From: Diphasiastrum complanatum
Taxonomy: Eukaryota; Streptophyta; Lycopodiopsida; Lycopodiales; Lycopodiaceae
Direction of reading: 5' to 3'
NCBI GenBank assembly: GCA_029204225.1
Contig: CM055092.1
Coordinates: forward strand, 65,756,923 to 65,820,922
Length of the DNA: 64,000 nt
Of this stretch, positions 1 through 15,287 are shown piece after piece (positions within the stretch are counted from its first letter, which is position 1; the number at the start of each line of letters is the position of its first letter). A program made the translations under genes and the position numbers. The notes beneath the pieces are model-generated. The model saw only the letters and a list, made by a program, of their open reading frames with translations. It was not told the DNA's origin and made no database searches.

Positions 1-201
1 TTGACAACCAGAATAACACTCGAAACCACTTATCATGAATTGTACCAAAAACATAACTTTCTAACGCTGTCCTATGTGGGAACGATACGATTTGCCACAA
101 AATCTATATTAACCTTGTTGGTATAGTACGACATATACCAATTTTTGGCGCCGTTGCTAAAAATGTTAAATATTAAATATCAACATAAATATGGCATCAC
201 A
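1..201 (+). mobile_element. LTR end with tRNA-Asp-type primer-binding site
   Basis: Positions 146-157 read TGGCGCCGTTGC, the start of the primer-binding site complementary to the 3' end of plant tRNA-Asp, which is used by many Ty3-gypsy elements of the Tat/Athila type (family knowledge). The roughly 145 bases before it would be the end of an LTR. Desaturase-related sequence starts at about 202, so the element is truncated immediately after the site. The rest of the LTR lies outside the window or is lost. Confidence 0.45.
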
Positions 202-2555
<2,354 letters not shown>

Positions 2556-3473
2556 TAACATCCTTTAAGCATCAAAGGTGAAACAAAAAATTACTGGTGA
2601 GAACATCCAATTTTCCTATTCAATTATTAAACTTATTGTATTAAAGCCATATTGCCTCAAATTCTAGTTTTAGATAATCAAGTTTCTTACTATAGTTTGT
2701 GCTTTAGAGAAGAAAATTTTCATTTTTTCTCAATCTCGAATTAAAACTTCCAACTGTTAGAATACCTATACATGGTTTAGGTTTTACTTTTTATATGAAG
2801 CTCTCTTGTGGTTTAAAATAGTGCAACACAATCATACTGGACAATATAAGAGATAGCCAAATGTAAGGACGCATAAAATATTGCACACTACCAAAAAAAA
2901 AAATGCATCCAAAATTCATCATAATGTAATCACATAATTTTTTTGTACTAATTGTGATTTTTTTTTTAATTACAGATTTGCAAACTTCAACCTCTTGGAT
3001 ATTTTAGATGTAAGAATGCTAAGAATGCTAGTTCTACACAAGTGATGTGAAAGAAATGATGCAATAAATTTTTCTTTTTTAAATGCTAAAGTACTGAGTT
3101 ACAAGGGCTATTGGCTAATGGTAGCTAAATAAATAGCATCACAAGGCACTTACTTGTATTGACAAAGGCTTTCATAGTATTTGAACTTATGTAACATTAT
3201 TCTGCAATGAATGTGATTTATGATCATATCTTTTTTCACCTTGAGAATGGCAATCTAACTCTACTTGCACACAAAGAAAGTGATATTCAGGAAAAAAACT
3301 TCAAGGACTAATCATGAAGATGTACATCAAACTTGTCTAGAGCTTGTTAGCTTGAAAATCATTGCTTAAAATCATTCTTGAAATTCCTAATGGATTCATT
3401 TGAGCCAAACCTATACACAATATATTATACCTAATCTTCATGTTCTATATCAATAAATTTTAAAAATTCCAAG
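2556..3473 (+). other. 3' flank of desaturase fragment A
   Basis: Non-coding sequence similar to the flanks after 11154 and 38851. It runs until about 3465, where a MITE interrupts it. It contains several A/T-rich runs and possible AATAAA signals (for example near 3063). No separate gene is seen. Confidence 0.7.
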
Positions 3474-3730
3474 GGCTAAAAGCATGGTTTGGTGGTACAA
3501 CATGGACTGTCAAGGACACTACCTTTTTTGGGTAGAAATACATTTATGTTTTTTATTGGAGGAGAGAGAGTAGGCCCACCACTTACCCCCCAATACTCCA
3601 AGAGGGTAGGCCCTTCATTGCATTAACTCATGGGTAGCATCTACCAAATCCCCAAAAAGTGAAATGTACTACCAAAAGGCACAATAAAAAATGGGTTTTT
3701 TTTTTGTACCACCAAACCATGCTTTTAGCC
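3474..3730. mobile_element. MITE with ~27-bp terminal inverted repeats
   Basis: The left end GGCTAAAAGCATGGTTTGG is matched by its reverse complement at the right end, ending at 3730; the inverted match covers about 27 bases. The element is 257 bp, non-coding, and flanked by a 4-bp direct repeat CAAG (3470-3473 and 3731-3734). The two paralogous flanks (about 12050 and 39755) read straight through this point without it, giving natural empty sites. No transposase is present. A superfamily cannot be assigned from a 4-bp duplication alone. Confidence 0.8.
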
Positions 3731-3734
3731 CAAG

Positions 3735-4080
3735 ACTAGTTCAAAAAACACGATGACATTTGTTTTGGGACTTTGACCTAAAAAAGAGTAATGTTTTTTG
3801 GTGTTTTTTAATAGTCCTAGTTTAAGGCCATAATCATGGATTTTTTTAATAAATCTCTAAATTTTGTTTTTAAAAAAAAGCCAAAAAATACATATTTTAA
3901 ATAAAGAACTACAAGTTTTTTGTTGCAAACTTCATAAAACCATCATAATTACAAATGAAATAACAATTCAAGAGAACAAATGATTTTTGAAACTCGAAAT
4001 CCCATTGAAATACAAAATAATTATATTTGCACATTCTTTTTTTTAAAGTACATTTTCTAAGGAATTTTCACTGATGCCTC
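3735..4080. other. AT-rich spacer without a recognised gene
   Basis: Very AT-rich, with poly-T and poly-A runs. After the first ~16 bases, which match the desaturase 3' flank, it diverges from the paralogous flanks. Nothing coding is seen. Confidence 0.5.
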
Positions 4081-6400
4081 TCAATTCAAAAGTTGACATA
4101 TTCTCAACACTCTTGTTTTCAGCTGTGAAGTGGAAGACCCGTCTTCTTCATCAGAGTCAACTGGCATGTCTTCCTCAGAATCCGCGTCTAATGTTGACAA
4201 AAAACCTTGTAAATTAGCTTTTCTCTGTTGATGACAAGTGGAGGATGATGGTTTTTCAAGTAATCCAAGTTGTTCTTTCAATATAGATATTGTTGACTTT
4301 CATAGATGATTGGTCATTTTTAATTCAAAATTAAATGCCAAAACATCTACATCCTGTAGATTCAAATCGTCAACTCTTGGTTGATTTTTTGGCAATCTCT
4401 TTCTCTTGCCCTTTGGATCTACTTGCAACATTTCGAGTTCGTACCTTCCCAAAAAAGCATTCGTTGAAGTGGTGCACAACCAACAGACACGTAATACCTC
4501 TTAGAAAAGCAACTAAACATTTGATCAATTTGATCGTGGGTATGTCCTACCAACAAAAATCCTATTTTTACTTTTTTGAAATTTTTTTTCTCCACTAGCA
4601 TAGACAAGTATGCCAAAACAGTTTGATTTTTATTTTCCCTAGCAGTGTTGGCAAGCTACAAGTAAAGTATTTCTGAAAGATTTTCACCAAATTTGCAAAT
4701 TATCTTATGTACAATGGTGATCGTCAAATTTGGATCATTTCGAATATTGGGATAATTAAAAAAGACCTTGGACTCCAAAGTGCCATTAAACACAAGTGCT
4801 CCAACGAGATGAACCTGAATAAAATTTGCCTCGTTCAAATTTTTGGGCACTCTGACAAAATGAGGCAACATTGTTTTCTTCTGATCCATGCCATCAATAA
4901 CAAGTTCCAGATATTTTTGTGGACATTCCAAACATTTCTTTCGATGCTTGGCCAAGTTTTGTCTTTCAACTATTTGTTGATCTCTGTGCAGTTGAAGAGC
5001 TTTTGTAGCATCCACTGAAAATACAATGATTCACTTATTTAATAAAATAAAGATCATACCATTATGGTGTTCAAAAAGACTGCAACATAATGGTGTTCAT
5101 AAAGACTGCAACATAAACTTTTTCAAAACATAAAGTATTAAAATGAATGACAAATTTGATTGATATTTACCTTTCTCGTCATTGGTCTTTGCAAGTTGTT
5201 TTGCAGACTTTAACAACTCGCAAGTGGAGCATATTGTCATTCGTGATTTTTTGGAAATCTTTACCAGTCCAAAATCTCTTTTCCAAATTCTAAAAAAATA
5301 TGAGTAACTCAAATAGGGAACATTTTTTGTTTTTGCAAACTATTTGTACATCAAAAATATTTCTAATTTTGTAAAATTATCCGGCAAGTGAAAATATAAG
5401 AAATTAGGCAATTGTTCTCTATGCACATCTATGAAATGCTTTAGCCAAGCAGTTGCATTTAAAGCTTCTAGAGAAACAGTTCGACCCTGTCAGGATCCTT
5501 GTAATGTTGGGTCTTTCTGAAGTCATGCATGCATTTGTTGAAGCCGCGAGTTTCCGATTGCGTGAACTGCTTTGTAAGCTTTGCGACAAACCTCCAAAGC
5601 ATTTAAAAAATACAAAAATGAATTTTTGTCCGGCCTCACTGTTGCACACAAATAGTAATTTCTCTCATCCTTATTTTGTAAAAGAAAGTCTAATCTTAAT
5701 TCTTCAATTTCTCTGATACTCAGCTTTTGCAAACAACAAGATGAGCAACAAATAATATTCCGTACCTTTCGAATCTCAGATTTTGTAATCAACTATTTTT
5801 GATGATTCGTTAAATCAGGTGAGGATCTCAAGTCTCTCTTGTATTTTTTTTTTTGTTTGGAGTCTGATCTATAAATTGAATCGGCTCCAACCCCAAGATG
5901 TTCTGGACCCTCAAAAGGCTCTAAATTTTCAACGAATATAGTCCTTTTAGATTTAACACGACAAACATCACTTTGAAAAGGTCTCCTACGAATATGAGAA
6001 AAGCTTGAACGTCGTAGATCAACAAACTTACGTGGATCTGTTGATTTACTAGAATCAGTAATTGAGTGAATTGAAGCTTTTGACTCATCACTCAATGATC
6101 AACTTGTTCAAAAGAACAATGTTCTAGTTGTGCCAAGCCTGTATCTGAAGAGGAGGAGGAGGTCAAAAGATTGATACAAGTTGAGTTACAAATGTCATTT
6201 CTTGAAAACTACTTGCTTGAGGAATTTCAGATGATGAACGGGTAAATGATGACGATGCCACATCGTTTACCAAAATATGTTCAAATTCAGGAGTGGCTTT
6301 ATAAAAAAAGCTTTCATTGGGAATGTCAGATGAAGAAGTTGCACACATATTGAGTTACAACTACTGGAATAGAAGAGGTAGAACTACTTGACATCGTAAC
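4081..6400 (-). pseudogene. DUF7869-type transposon-associated protein, decayed
   Basis: Minus-strand fragments in a consistent order match a large uncharacterised eukaryotic family that I know as DUF7869 proteins (name from memory). From the N-terminus: a Cys-containing region with a VCRKAYKAVHAIG-like segment (5792-5523); KISKKSRMTICSTCELLK (5312-5097), ending at a plausible splice donor; ELVIDGMDQKKTMLPHF (5015-4656); then LANTARENKN followed by VKIGFLLVGHTHDQIDQM (about 4650-4419). The expected QLDN acidic motif reads stop-L-A-N, so a residue conserved in the family is lost. Fragments lie in different frames; some breaks may be introns, but the in-frame stop marks a pseudogene. The family is usually multi-copy and probably of transposon origin (inference). 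It lies directly downstream of the transposase-like gene at 6700-8433 in the same orientation. Confidence 0.65.
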
Positions 6401-6651
6401 CTCCAATTTTTTTTTAACTACGTACTTATGCTAAGCATAGAACCGTTCAAATAGTTAACACCACACTAAATGTGCTCCTCAAACATAACTGCAACCTATG
6501 CTAGTCATAGAACAAATAAAAACCTATGCGAACCTCAATAGATGTACGCGAAAAAACCAACTAAATGCAAATGAGCAACAAGCCTAAAAAGTAACTAGTT
6601 AATAAACATTTTCTGCGGCTACCATGCCTTAAATATTGTTTGGCAGCATTC

Positions 6652-6676
6652 TTAGGGTTAGGGTTAGGGTTAGGTT
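6652..6676. repeat. Short TTAGGG tract
   Basis: Three to four perfect TTAGGG units, the vertebrate-type telomere motif rather than the usual plant TTTAGGG. It lies inside the decayed transposon region. Too short to be a telomere remnant with any certainty. Confidence 0.6.
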
Positions 6677-6699
6677 TGGACTGTCCAGGGTAATACTCG

Positions 6700-8433
6700 A
6701 GGTCGGCATGGGGTGAGGTGAGTCACTTTGTTGTTCCTGCATGTGCAAGACACAACAATTAGTCTTCCGAACAATCATATGGGAGTGAGAGAGAATACCA
6801 AGTTTAAAAAACATAAAATGGATTTCATGTCATACCTGAGGAGCAGCATCCCAGTTTATACGCATGCCCTGCCTCTCCAATAACTCGAGTACTGCCTGCG
6901 TACCGTGGGAATACACATACATGTACTCGTCATGTGTGGGAATACGTCCCACGATAGATCGCTGCACAAACATTTCAAATTTCGATCATATAAAGAGAGC
7001 ATTTTATTCCAACGTGTCTTACGAAAAACTCCCAAGAGCAAAAAAAGAAGAAAAACAATAAATAGTCAAATATCATTAATGGATATAGGGTAGACTTACA
7101 TAGTGGGCTCAAAAATGTCCCTCGCCGCCACTGCCCAAGTGAGAAGGCCCCATGGAAAGTTGCCTCTCGCTGCTGTCTGAAGCGTTTTGGATCATCTCGA
7201 TGCTCTTTCTTCACATGCTGCCAGTCCTCTTTCTCTAGTAGGAAGGCTTGCCTCTCTCGGCTTTCACTACATCTCGGATATTCAATTTGTGGTGGCTCAT
7301 CACAGCTCCCATGCGGCACCTCATCAATTTCCATGCGAATTCCATGTCCTGGGATGGGACAGGGAACTCACTACGCAGTTGGTCAATGACGCGATCCTTG
7401 CGGTCATCGCTGACATTGCACCAGTCACGAAAGATGTCTCTAGGAAAGTGATATACATGAGCTCTCTCATGCACGTGATGACTCTCTTACCACGGTTATT
7501 CTCAATGATGTGACCATCTTTGTCTATGTCATATGATGGCAGTATGGTAGCTAGTGGCGATGTGGCCATGGCAGTGTCTATGGGGTGCCCTTCGGTATGG
7601 GAGATGTGGCCATGGGAGTGTCCACGAGGTTGGCCTCAAGTATGAAAGATGTCTCGCCGATGGGAGAATACTGATGTTGTGGGGTACCAAGGGGAGAATA
7701 GCCACAGGGGGGCGTCTGGAGAGGAGAATATATAGGGGGGGGGCTAGGTGGCAGTGGGCTGAAAACCCCATGGTGAAACGTGACCCCACGGCGTATAGTT
7801 GGAAGGAAATGACTCAGTGGCAGTGGGTCCAAAGGGAGGGAAAATGTGAGGGATGAAAGTGGGAGTGCTAGGAATTTGAGATGTGACAAATGTAGGAGTT
7901 GCAGTATCGTGTGACGTATGTGCTACCTCCTGGGTCAGTGTATCTCAAAGTAGGGACTCCCTACGACGAGATGAGCTACGCGAACGTGCAAGTTTTATGA
8001 CCACGTCAAGGTCATCACCACATCCTCCGCAATAGGAGACACCGAGGCGGCTCCTCCTCCTCTCCCGAGAGTGTTGGGAGGAAGCACTGGCAGTAGTGAC
8101 ATGGGTGGGGGTGCGACCCTCATCGGAGTGACCCTCACGGGAAGAGAAAACATGTGACTGGTCTACACGAGGAGTGTACTGAATCTCCTCGGTTGATGAT
8201 GTGTACTCAACCAATCGAGAGGAGCTACGAGCCTCGTGTCGAGCCCTCAAGCGTTGTAAGACCCTATCTTGCAATGAGGAAGACAACTGGTTAAGGTAGC
8301 TAATGAGCTCACTCTCGCCCATACAGGAAAGGCGAGATGACCTGCGACTATGGCCTGACCTCTGACTAGGTGATCGAGTATCTGACATAATGGGTGCAAC
8401 AGAATAAGAGGGATAAATACTACAGACAACCAA
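6700..8433 (-). pseudogene. Plant transposase-like gene (Ptta/En/Spm type), decayed
   Basis: Minus-strand coding remnants. The N-terminus (8394-7945; Met at the MSDTRSPSQRS start) is rich in Ser and Arg. A Pro/Ser/Thr-rich linker follows (7889-7578). Next come fragments in changing frames: FPRDIFRDWCNVSDDRKDRV (7474-7235), a segment rich in Arg and Glu with REATFHGAFSLGQWRRGTF (7334-7090), and SIVGRIPTHDEYMYVYSHGT (about 6975-6890). The order matches the C-terminal module of plant transposase-like proteins of the Ptta/En/Spm family: W-containing helix, R-rich linker, then a PT..E.. segment (family knowledge, recognised by eye). Frame changes and stops show decay. With the gene at 4081-6400 it may be one former two-gene DNA transposon, though no terminal inverted repeats were found. 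Confidence 0.5.
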
Positions 8434-8470
8434 TGGGAGTCTTAAAAATTAGTAAGAAAAAAAGATCCCC

Positions 8471-9299
<829 letters not shown>

Positions 9300-9835
9300 T
9301 ACGGGAACCACGCATGCACACACACACACATGAATAAATCAAGATCCTACAAGGCAAGGTAGCATGAACTAGTAAACATGAAACATAAACGAACAGCATC
9401 ACACACGCGCACACACACCCTAAACCCTAAAATCTAAGCACACACAGGGAGAAAAAAAAAAAAGGTCATGGTAGAGTGCTAACCTAAACTCCCAAACCAA
9501 ATGGTTATATCCTACTCCAGAATGTCACCACATGCTCCCTCCTACGGCCTTTGGGCTTTCTTGTGGAACTAATCATCCAACAAGAAACATTTGAACCATG
9601 CCTTTAACGGAAAAAAACAAGGGCCACACACCTTCCTAGAATTGGGTGTGTTGGTTACCTTTAACTCTTTCATGATCTCTCTCTCTCCCTTTCTACAAAA
9701 CGTGCATCTACAACAAAAGATGGGAGATAAATATCTATGTAAAAGTTTATGAGTAGAGGTATATAATCTAGCATCTATGAGCTAGTAACAATCTAGCATA
9801 TAATGTGTTTATAATCTGAAAAAAATGTATGAGCA

Positions 9836-9915
9836 GAGGTCGAAATTGACCTCGGAATAACAGATGATATATTGAATTAAAACAAAACACATATTCCGAG
9901 GTCTATTCCGACCTC
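9836..9915. repeat. Conserved 24-nt-arm hairpin, copy H1
   Basis: Left arm GAGGTCGAAATTGACCTCGG plus AATA pairs with the right arm ending GGTCTATTCCGACCTC; 22 of 24 positions pair across a ~32-base loop. Each arm is also a short palindrome (GAGGTC...GACCTC). Confidence 0.8.
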
Positions 9916-10148
9916 CACTTATCAACAGATTTATCAACAAAAAGTACAAATTTCTAAGATTTGTTTTCATTAATCCTAATGAAAATAAAATTGAATGTAG
10001 CCCTACACTACAGAACGTGCATCTACAACAAAAGATGGGTGATAGATATTTATGTAAAAGTTTATGAGAAGAGGTATATAATCTAGCATCTATGAGTGGT
10101 AATAATCTAGCATATAATCTGTTTATGGTCTGAAAAAATGTATGAGCA

Positions 10149-10228
10149 CAGGTCGGAATCCACCTCAGAATAACAGATGGTATACTGAATGAAACATAAA
10201 TACATATTCTGAGGTCTTCTCTGACCTC
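10149..10228. repeat. Conserved hairpin, copy H2
   Basis: The same structure as at 9836-9915. Left arm has CCTCAGAATA and right arm has TATTCTGAGG, where the other copies have CCTCGGAATA and TATTCCGAGG. Both partners of one base pair have therefore changed together. The middle of the stem is less well paired (18 of 23). Confidence 0.75.
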
Positions 10229-10358
10229 CACTGATTTCCACCCCACTTATCAATAGATTCATCAACAAAAAGTACAGATTTCTTTCTAGGATGTGTAGAT
10301 TTGTTTTCATAAATCCTAATGAAAATAAAATTGAATGTAGTTCTACATCAAGAAAATG

Positions 10359-10488
<130 letters not shown>

Positions 10489-10635
10489 TCCCTCACTCTC
10501 TATTTCTAAGCATGAAACATAACTAATACACAACACATAAATTCTGACCCTATAAATTAAAATAACAGGACTAGAATAAGATCCCACAAATCAGAGTAAA
10601 AACTAGTAAGCTTGAAACATTAATTATGTATACCA

Positions 10636-11154
10636 TTAAAGAACTTATGGGTCTATAATTACATAAAGGAGATGCTTGTTTTTTTTAGCATGTGAATGCA
10701 TATGATGTTTGCAAGTTTTAGCATGAAACTATACAAAAGTATGATAATAAGTTTCGCATTTTTTATGCAGATTGAACATCACCTATTTCTAGGAGTGTGT
10801 CACATGCACTACCCAAGTATTCAACCCATTGTGGAGGCCACTTGCAAAGAGTTCGATATTCCATACAAACGTCATGCTTCAGTATGACATTGTGGTTTTA
10901 ATGCTAACAATTATTCCTCAATAATTGAATTGTGTATAAGTGTATGATTTTTCATGCTTCAATTGATTCGTTTACATGTACAACTTTAAATCAACTATTA
11001 AGTTCAACTATGTTTCTTGTGTCTTGCAATTTGAACAACTACCTATGACCTTCAATTTGGTTCTCCCTTGTAGTTTTTTGCGGGAGTCAAAGACCATTTT
11101 ACACACTTGAAACATGTTGGATTGAAGGATATGGATCTCAGATTAGCTGGTTGA
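10636..11154 (+). pseudogene. Front-end desaturase fragment C (exons 12-13)
   Basis: Exon 12 (10771-10881) opens with IEHHLFLGVCHMHYPS; the intact gene has HHLFPG, so this copy has P to L beside the third histidine box. Exon 13 (11074-11154) ends in LRLAG and TGA at 11152-11154. Intron boundaries (AG before exon 12, GT after it, AG before exon 13) are kept. Similarity to the intact gene starts at about 10636, in the middle of intron 11, directly after the composite repeat. All earlier exons are missing, so it cannot encode a desaturase. Confidence 0.88.
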
Positions 11155-13600
11155 TAACATCCTGTGAGCATCAAAGATGAAATAGAAAATTACTGGTAAG
11201 AACATCCAATTCTCATATTCAATTATTGAACTTATTGTATTTCAGCCATATTGCCTCCAACTCTAGTTTTAGATAATCAAGTTTTTTACTATAGTTTGTG
11301 CTTTAGAGAAGATAATTTTCATTTTTTCTCAATCTCGAATTAAAACTTCCAAGTGTTAGAACACCTATACGTTTAGGTTTTACTTTTGATATGAAGCTCT
11401 CTTGTGGTTTAAAATAGTGCAACACAGTCATAATGGACAATATAAGGGATAGCCAAATGTAAAGACACATAATATATTGCACACTTCAAAAAGGGAAATG
11501 CATCCATCATAATGTAATCACATAAATTTTTTGTACTAATTGTGAATTTTTTGTAATTGCAGATTTGAAAACTTCAACCTCTTGGATATTCTAGATGTAA
11601 GAATGCTAGCTCTACACAAGTGATACAGTGAAAGAAATGATGCAATAAATTGTTCTTTTTAAAATGCTAAAGTATTGAGTTACAAGGGCTATTGGCTAAT
11701 GATAGCTAAATAAATAGTATCACAAGGCACTTACTTGTATTGACAAAGGCTTTCATAGTATTTGAACTTATGTAACATTAGTGTGCATTGAATGTGATCT
11801 ATGATATCTTTCTGCACCTTGAGGATGGCAATCTAACTCTACTTGCACACAAAGAAAGTCATATTCAAGAAAAAAAACTTTAAGGACTAATCATGAAGAT
11901 GTACATCAAACTTGTCTAGACCTTGATAACTTGATACAAGATCTAAATCATTGCTTAAAATCATTCTTGAAATTCATAATGGATTCATTTGATCCAAATC
12001 TATACACAATATATTATACCTAATCTTGATGTTTAATATCAATAAATTTTAACAACGTTAAGACTAGTTCAAAAAATGAAATCTAGTAGAAAGCCAAGTC
12101 CCATACCTCAAATGAAAATTTAGAAATGAATGCATGAATGATTCGAAACCTATTTCTGATTCTAAAGAGTAGATTTCCCTATAAAGAAGAAGATGCTTCA
12201 TGTGTTTCCAACTTGAACAATATGCCTTACAGTGATTCTTGATGACTAGCTTCACCAGACTTTCCAAAATGGCTACTGGATTTGTAGCGCCCTCCTAACT
12301 TGATTCAAAGATGAATAGAGCTTTGATATCATGTGAAAAACTTGTCAAAGATTAACTTAAGGATCTATGACCAAAATGATTGCACTTAACATAAGCAACT
12401 TGGACTCCCAAACTTGACAATGTTAGGCAAGAGCAATATTTAGTCTAAGCAAGAGAGATCAAAATACATAAACATCACATCAATGGAATATCAAACATGA
12501 AGAGTACGGGATATGAACTTCCAACACTTGTATTAGGCCATGGCATCCTCAAATCACCCCAATAAATAAGTCTCAATGGTTTCTACTATCTAACTATGCA
12601 GGCAAATAGGCAGATTGCCAATGTCTTCACTACTTACAAGCTTGCTTCCAAAAGGTCCAATATTCACTACTCCATGTATGATAAGTATGCATAAAAGAGG
12701 TTCAAATATAGTGAAGAGTACTCACACTTAGAGGCTGAGTCTATCTTAGCCTTTCATTCATCTGACCTTTCTATTGTGAGCCCTTGATCAAGATGTGAGG
12801 TGTAGATACAATCTTGACAAGTTTCAAGGGTAAATATTGTATCTATACTACAAACTAGTAATAGATAAGATGCATGTCTCTGTATACTTCAAATACATGG
12901 ATTTGAATGTATCTAGCATAGAAAATGAGACCTTGTACTCAAGTTACTATTGGCCTCCAAATAGACAAGTTGAGATTTAAATGATTATTCACAAAAAGGT
13001 AAAAAATTTTGGTATATCATTTAGATTACCTAATTTAGTATAAAATCGTGTTTTTTTATGAGTCAATTTCCAAATTATTTGAAAACAATCATACAAAAAA
13101 ATGTATTTTGCAAAAAATCATGACCAAGATAATTTATGAGTTTTATAAAAAAACATCATAATAGAAAAATGAAATAACATATGAAGCCTAAAAAACTCTT
13201 TGCCACCACAATCCATCACAACTAGATGAGGTTCACTATGAGGCATATCATGACAACTTCAATAGTGGCATGATGAGAGGACATACGAGGTATATTAGTG
13301 CAACTCTAGTAGAGGCAAGACAATGGGGCAATCTAATCATAATATACAAAAGATTGAGCACATTCAAATGTAATCTGTGAGCTTTAGAAGATTCTTCTTG
13401 AAGTTACAAATATAGAGAAATTTTTAATTGCTCACCATTTTCATGATGTTCTATCCAAGAGGCATACTCCAAATCCTCATATTCCATCCAATAATTCTAA
13501 TTATTTTCATATACTATCCATGAGATTCAAGTATTTTCGTGACACCAAAATTATGACCACTAAGATTGACATCCTAAACATTTTCGGATTAAATATTAGT
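11155..13600. other. 3' flank of desaturase fragment C
   Basis: Closely similar to 38852-41276 downstream of the intact gene; similarity stops at about 13600 (ATTAGTTAAT). No desaturase coding sequence beyond exon 13. It contains a decayed minus-strand copia-like 5' end at about 12064-12340. Confidence 0.7.
12064..12340 (-). mobile_element. Degenerate copia 5' end (PBS-like site)
   Basis: On the minus strand, TGATATCAAAGCTC (about 12340 downward) resembles the initiator-tRNA-Met primer site TGGTATCAAAGC of Ty1-copia elements. It is followed by an open stretch (12267-12064) without a recognised domain. The same segment is present at about 39761-40045. Element ends were not located. Confidence 0.35.
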
Positions 13601-13946
13601 TAATGGCTAGGATAATGCAATCTTCATCATCCAATTTTGTGAGTCAAGGTGATTGACATGGTTGGGCCCCCAATAAGAGACATGGTGGTGAAGATCTCCT
13701 TTCCTCTTCTTGACGAAGGTATTCCACATATCAAACATATAAGACACAAAAAGACAGCTATGCTCATACTAGGGTCTTTCATGGCTCAAGATCCCTCTCA
13801 TTGTACATACTTCTTACTAGTAAGCAAAAGTTGAGTAAAGGCAATTGATTCAAGTGATTGGGCCCCTTTAATCCGAAGAGGTTGGATCACTTTTCTACCA
13901 CCCCTTTGATGTCTACTAGGGAAAAGATAAGACATTCATAAACTTA
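13601..13946. other. Unassigned spacer
   Basis: Sequence between the end of the shared desaturase 3' flank and a copia LTR. No gene or repeat recognised. Confidence 0.4.
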
Positions 13947-14840
13947 TGTTGGATTTATATCCTCTCCATCCCTATCTCTCTGCTAATCTAGATCCATTTA
14001 CTAGCTGTTGTAAATACTTGTACACTTGCATACTCTCTGTAGAAATACACTTGTTCTCTAATAGTCTACCAAAATACAAAAGGATCAGTGAATGTTTCCT
14101 CGATTGTTCAAACACTTTCATCTATTCGATCATCTTTGATTATTCAGTCATCCTCGATAGTTCAACATCCTCGAGTAATTGGCCGTAATCCGACTACCGA
14201 CAGATCAACAAGTACATTGAATCACGCTTGGACAAAATCTCTAACTGAATTAGATATTGTCTGAAGGTAGTCGACTGCCAACATCATGTAGTGCCTTAAT
14301 AACCTTAATTGTAAACTATTGTTGCTCGGTTAGCTCCTAAAGACATTGTAGCGATCAATTGAACATCTAGAGCGCAATTGTTTTCTTTTGCCTCTGTTAT
14401 TACGGAGTATTATTTCATAAAGAACATGACTCTGACTACATTCAAACCGTATCTATTCGGGACTGAATAATCAACGTTCTAGTAATCTAGGTTGTGTATA
14501 TTGTGATTGATGCTCAGTTTTATTCATTTTCAGATTATTTCTTGCTAGCAGATGAACATATTTGTAGATTAAATTATTCGTATGACTGATAGCTTATGTT
14601 GATTTGTTGCTCGGATTCCCAAACCTAATATGCTTCCGCAAAGCTAAAGCTGAAATCGATGTAATTTGTGCATGGCTATGGAATCGATTGTATCGATCCA
14701 GTGTTTTTGAAGTTGTGATCAAGTAGGACAGACCTCAAACTATTGAATTGGGTCTGAATATGATAGACATCATTGCATGCAGCGAGGATTTCCACTCGCT
14801 TCCTTGTGTCATGACACGTAGACCTCACCGAATCCCAACA
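13947..14840 (+). mobile_element. Ty1-copia 5' LTR
   Basis: It begins TGTTGG and ends CCAACA, the inverted ends typical of copia LTRs, and is followed directly by a tRNA-Met primer site TGGTATCAGAG (14841-14851). Length is about 894 bp. A partial copy (last ~410 bp) is at 49346-49757. The 3' LTR was not found because the element is cut off at about 15285. Confidence 0.75.
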
Positions 14841-14996
14841 TGGTATCAGAGTTGTAATATCTACTCTGTGATTCTTTTGAAGTGGACTTAGAGCTTACAT
14901 TATTAGAACGATTGTTTTGATAAAGAGCAAAAATTTGTTGTAATTATTTCCAGTCATATAATCGACTATCTACATACACTCATCCTAAACTTTCAA

Positions 14997-15285
14997 ATGG
15001 ATTCGCAATCACAGTCTATTCTAATGGTAGAGAAACTCGATGGTTCGAATTACCATCTATCGAAATTCAAGATGAGAGTAGTACTGGTGGCCAATGAGCT
15101 TTAGAAAATAGTCGTTGACACCGAACTACTTTCCAGTGTTGATGAGCAAGGAATTTCCACATGGAAGCTCAAGGATGGCAAGGCATTTGCCTTGATTACC
15201 CTTAACATCTTCGACATACAGATTGGCCACATCAGACTAGCCCAATCTACGAAAGAGGCTTGGAATATATTGAATACATTATACT
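14997..15285 (+). pseudogene. Ty1-copia gag, 5' fragment
   Basis: The start ATG at 14997 opens MDSQSQSILMVEKLDGSNYH. The KLDGSNY motif is the hallmark of the N-terminus of plant copia Gag (DUF4219-type). It lies about 145 bp after the primer site, as expected. A TAG stop occurs where copia Gag usually has ELWK (GAG CTT TAG AAA). The frame then continues to about 15283, where the element is truncated and gypsy-like sequence starts. The copy at 49914 carries the same stop, so the lesion predates their separation. Confidence 0.75.
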
Positions 15286-15287
15286 AA

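Noticed and set aside
146-157. tRNA gene
   Set aside because: Only the primer-binding complement of tRNA-Asp is present, with no cloverleaf; the TGGTATCAGAG sites were likewise judged primer sites.
7554-7856. Plus-strand open frames at 7.2-7.9 kb
   Set aside because: They overlap the minus-strand transposase-like gene, whose motifs are recognisable.
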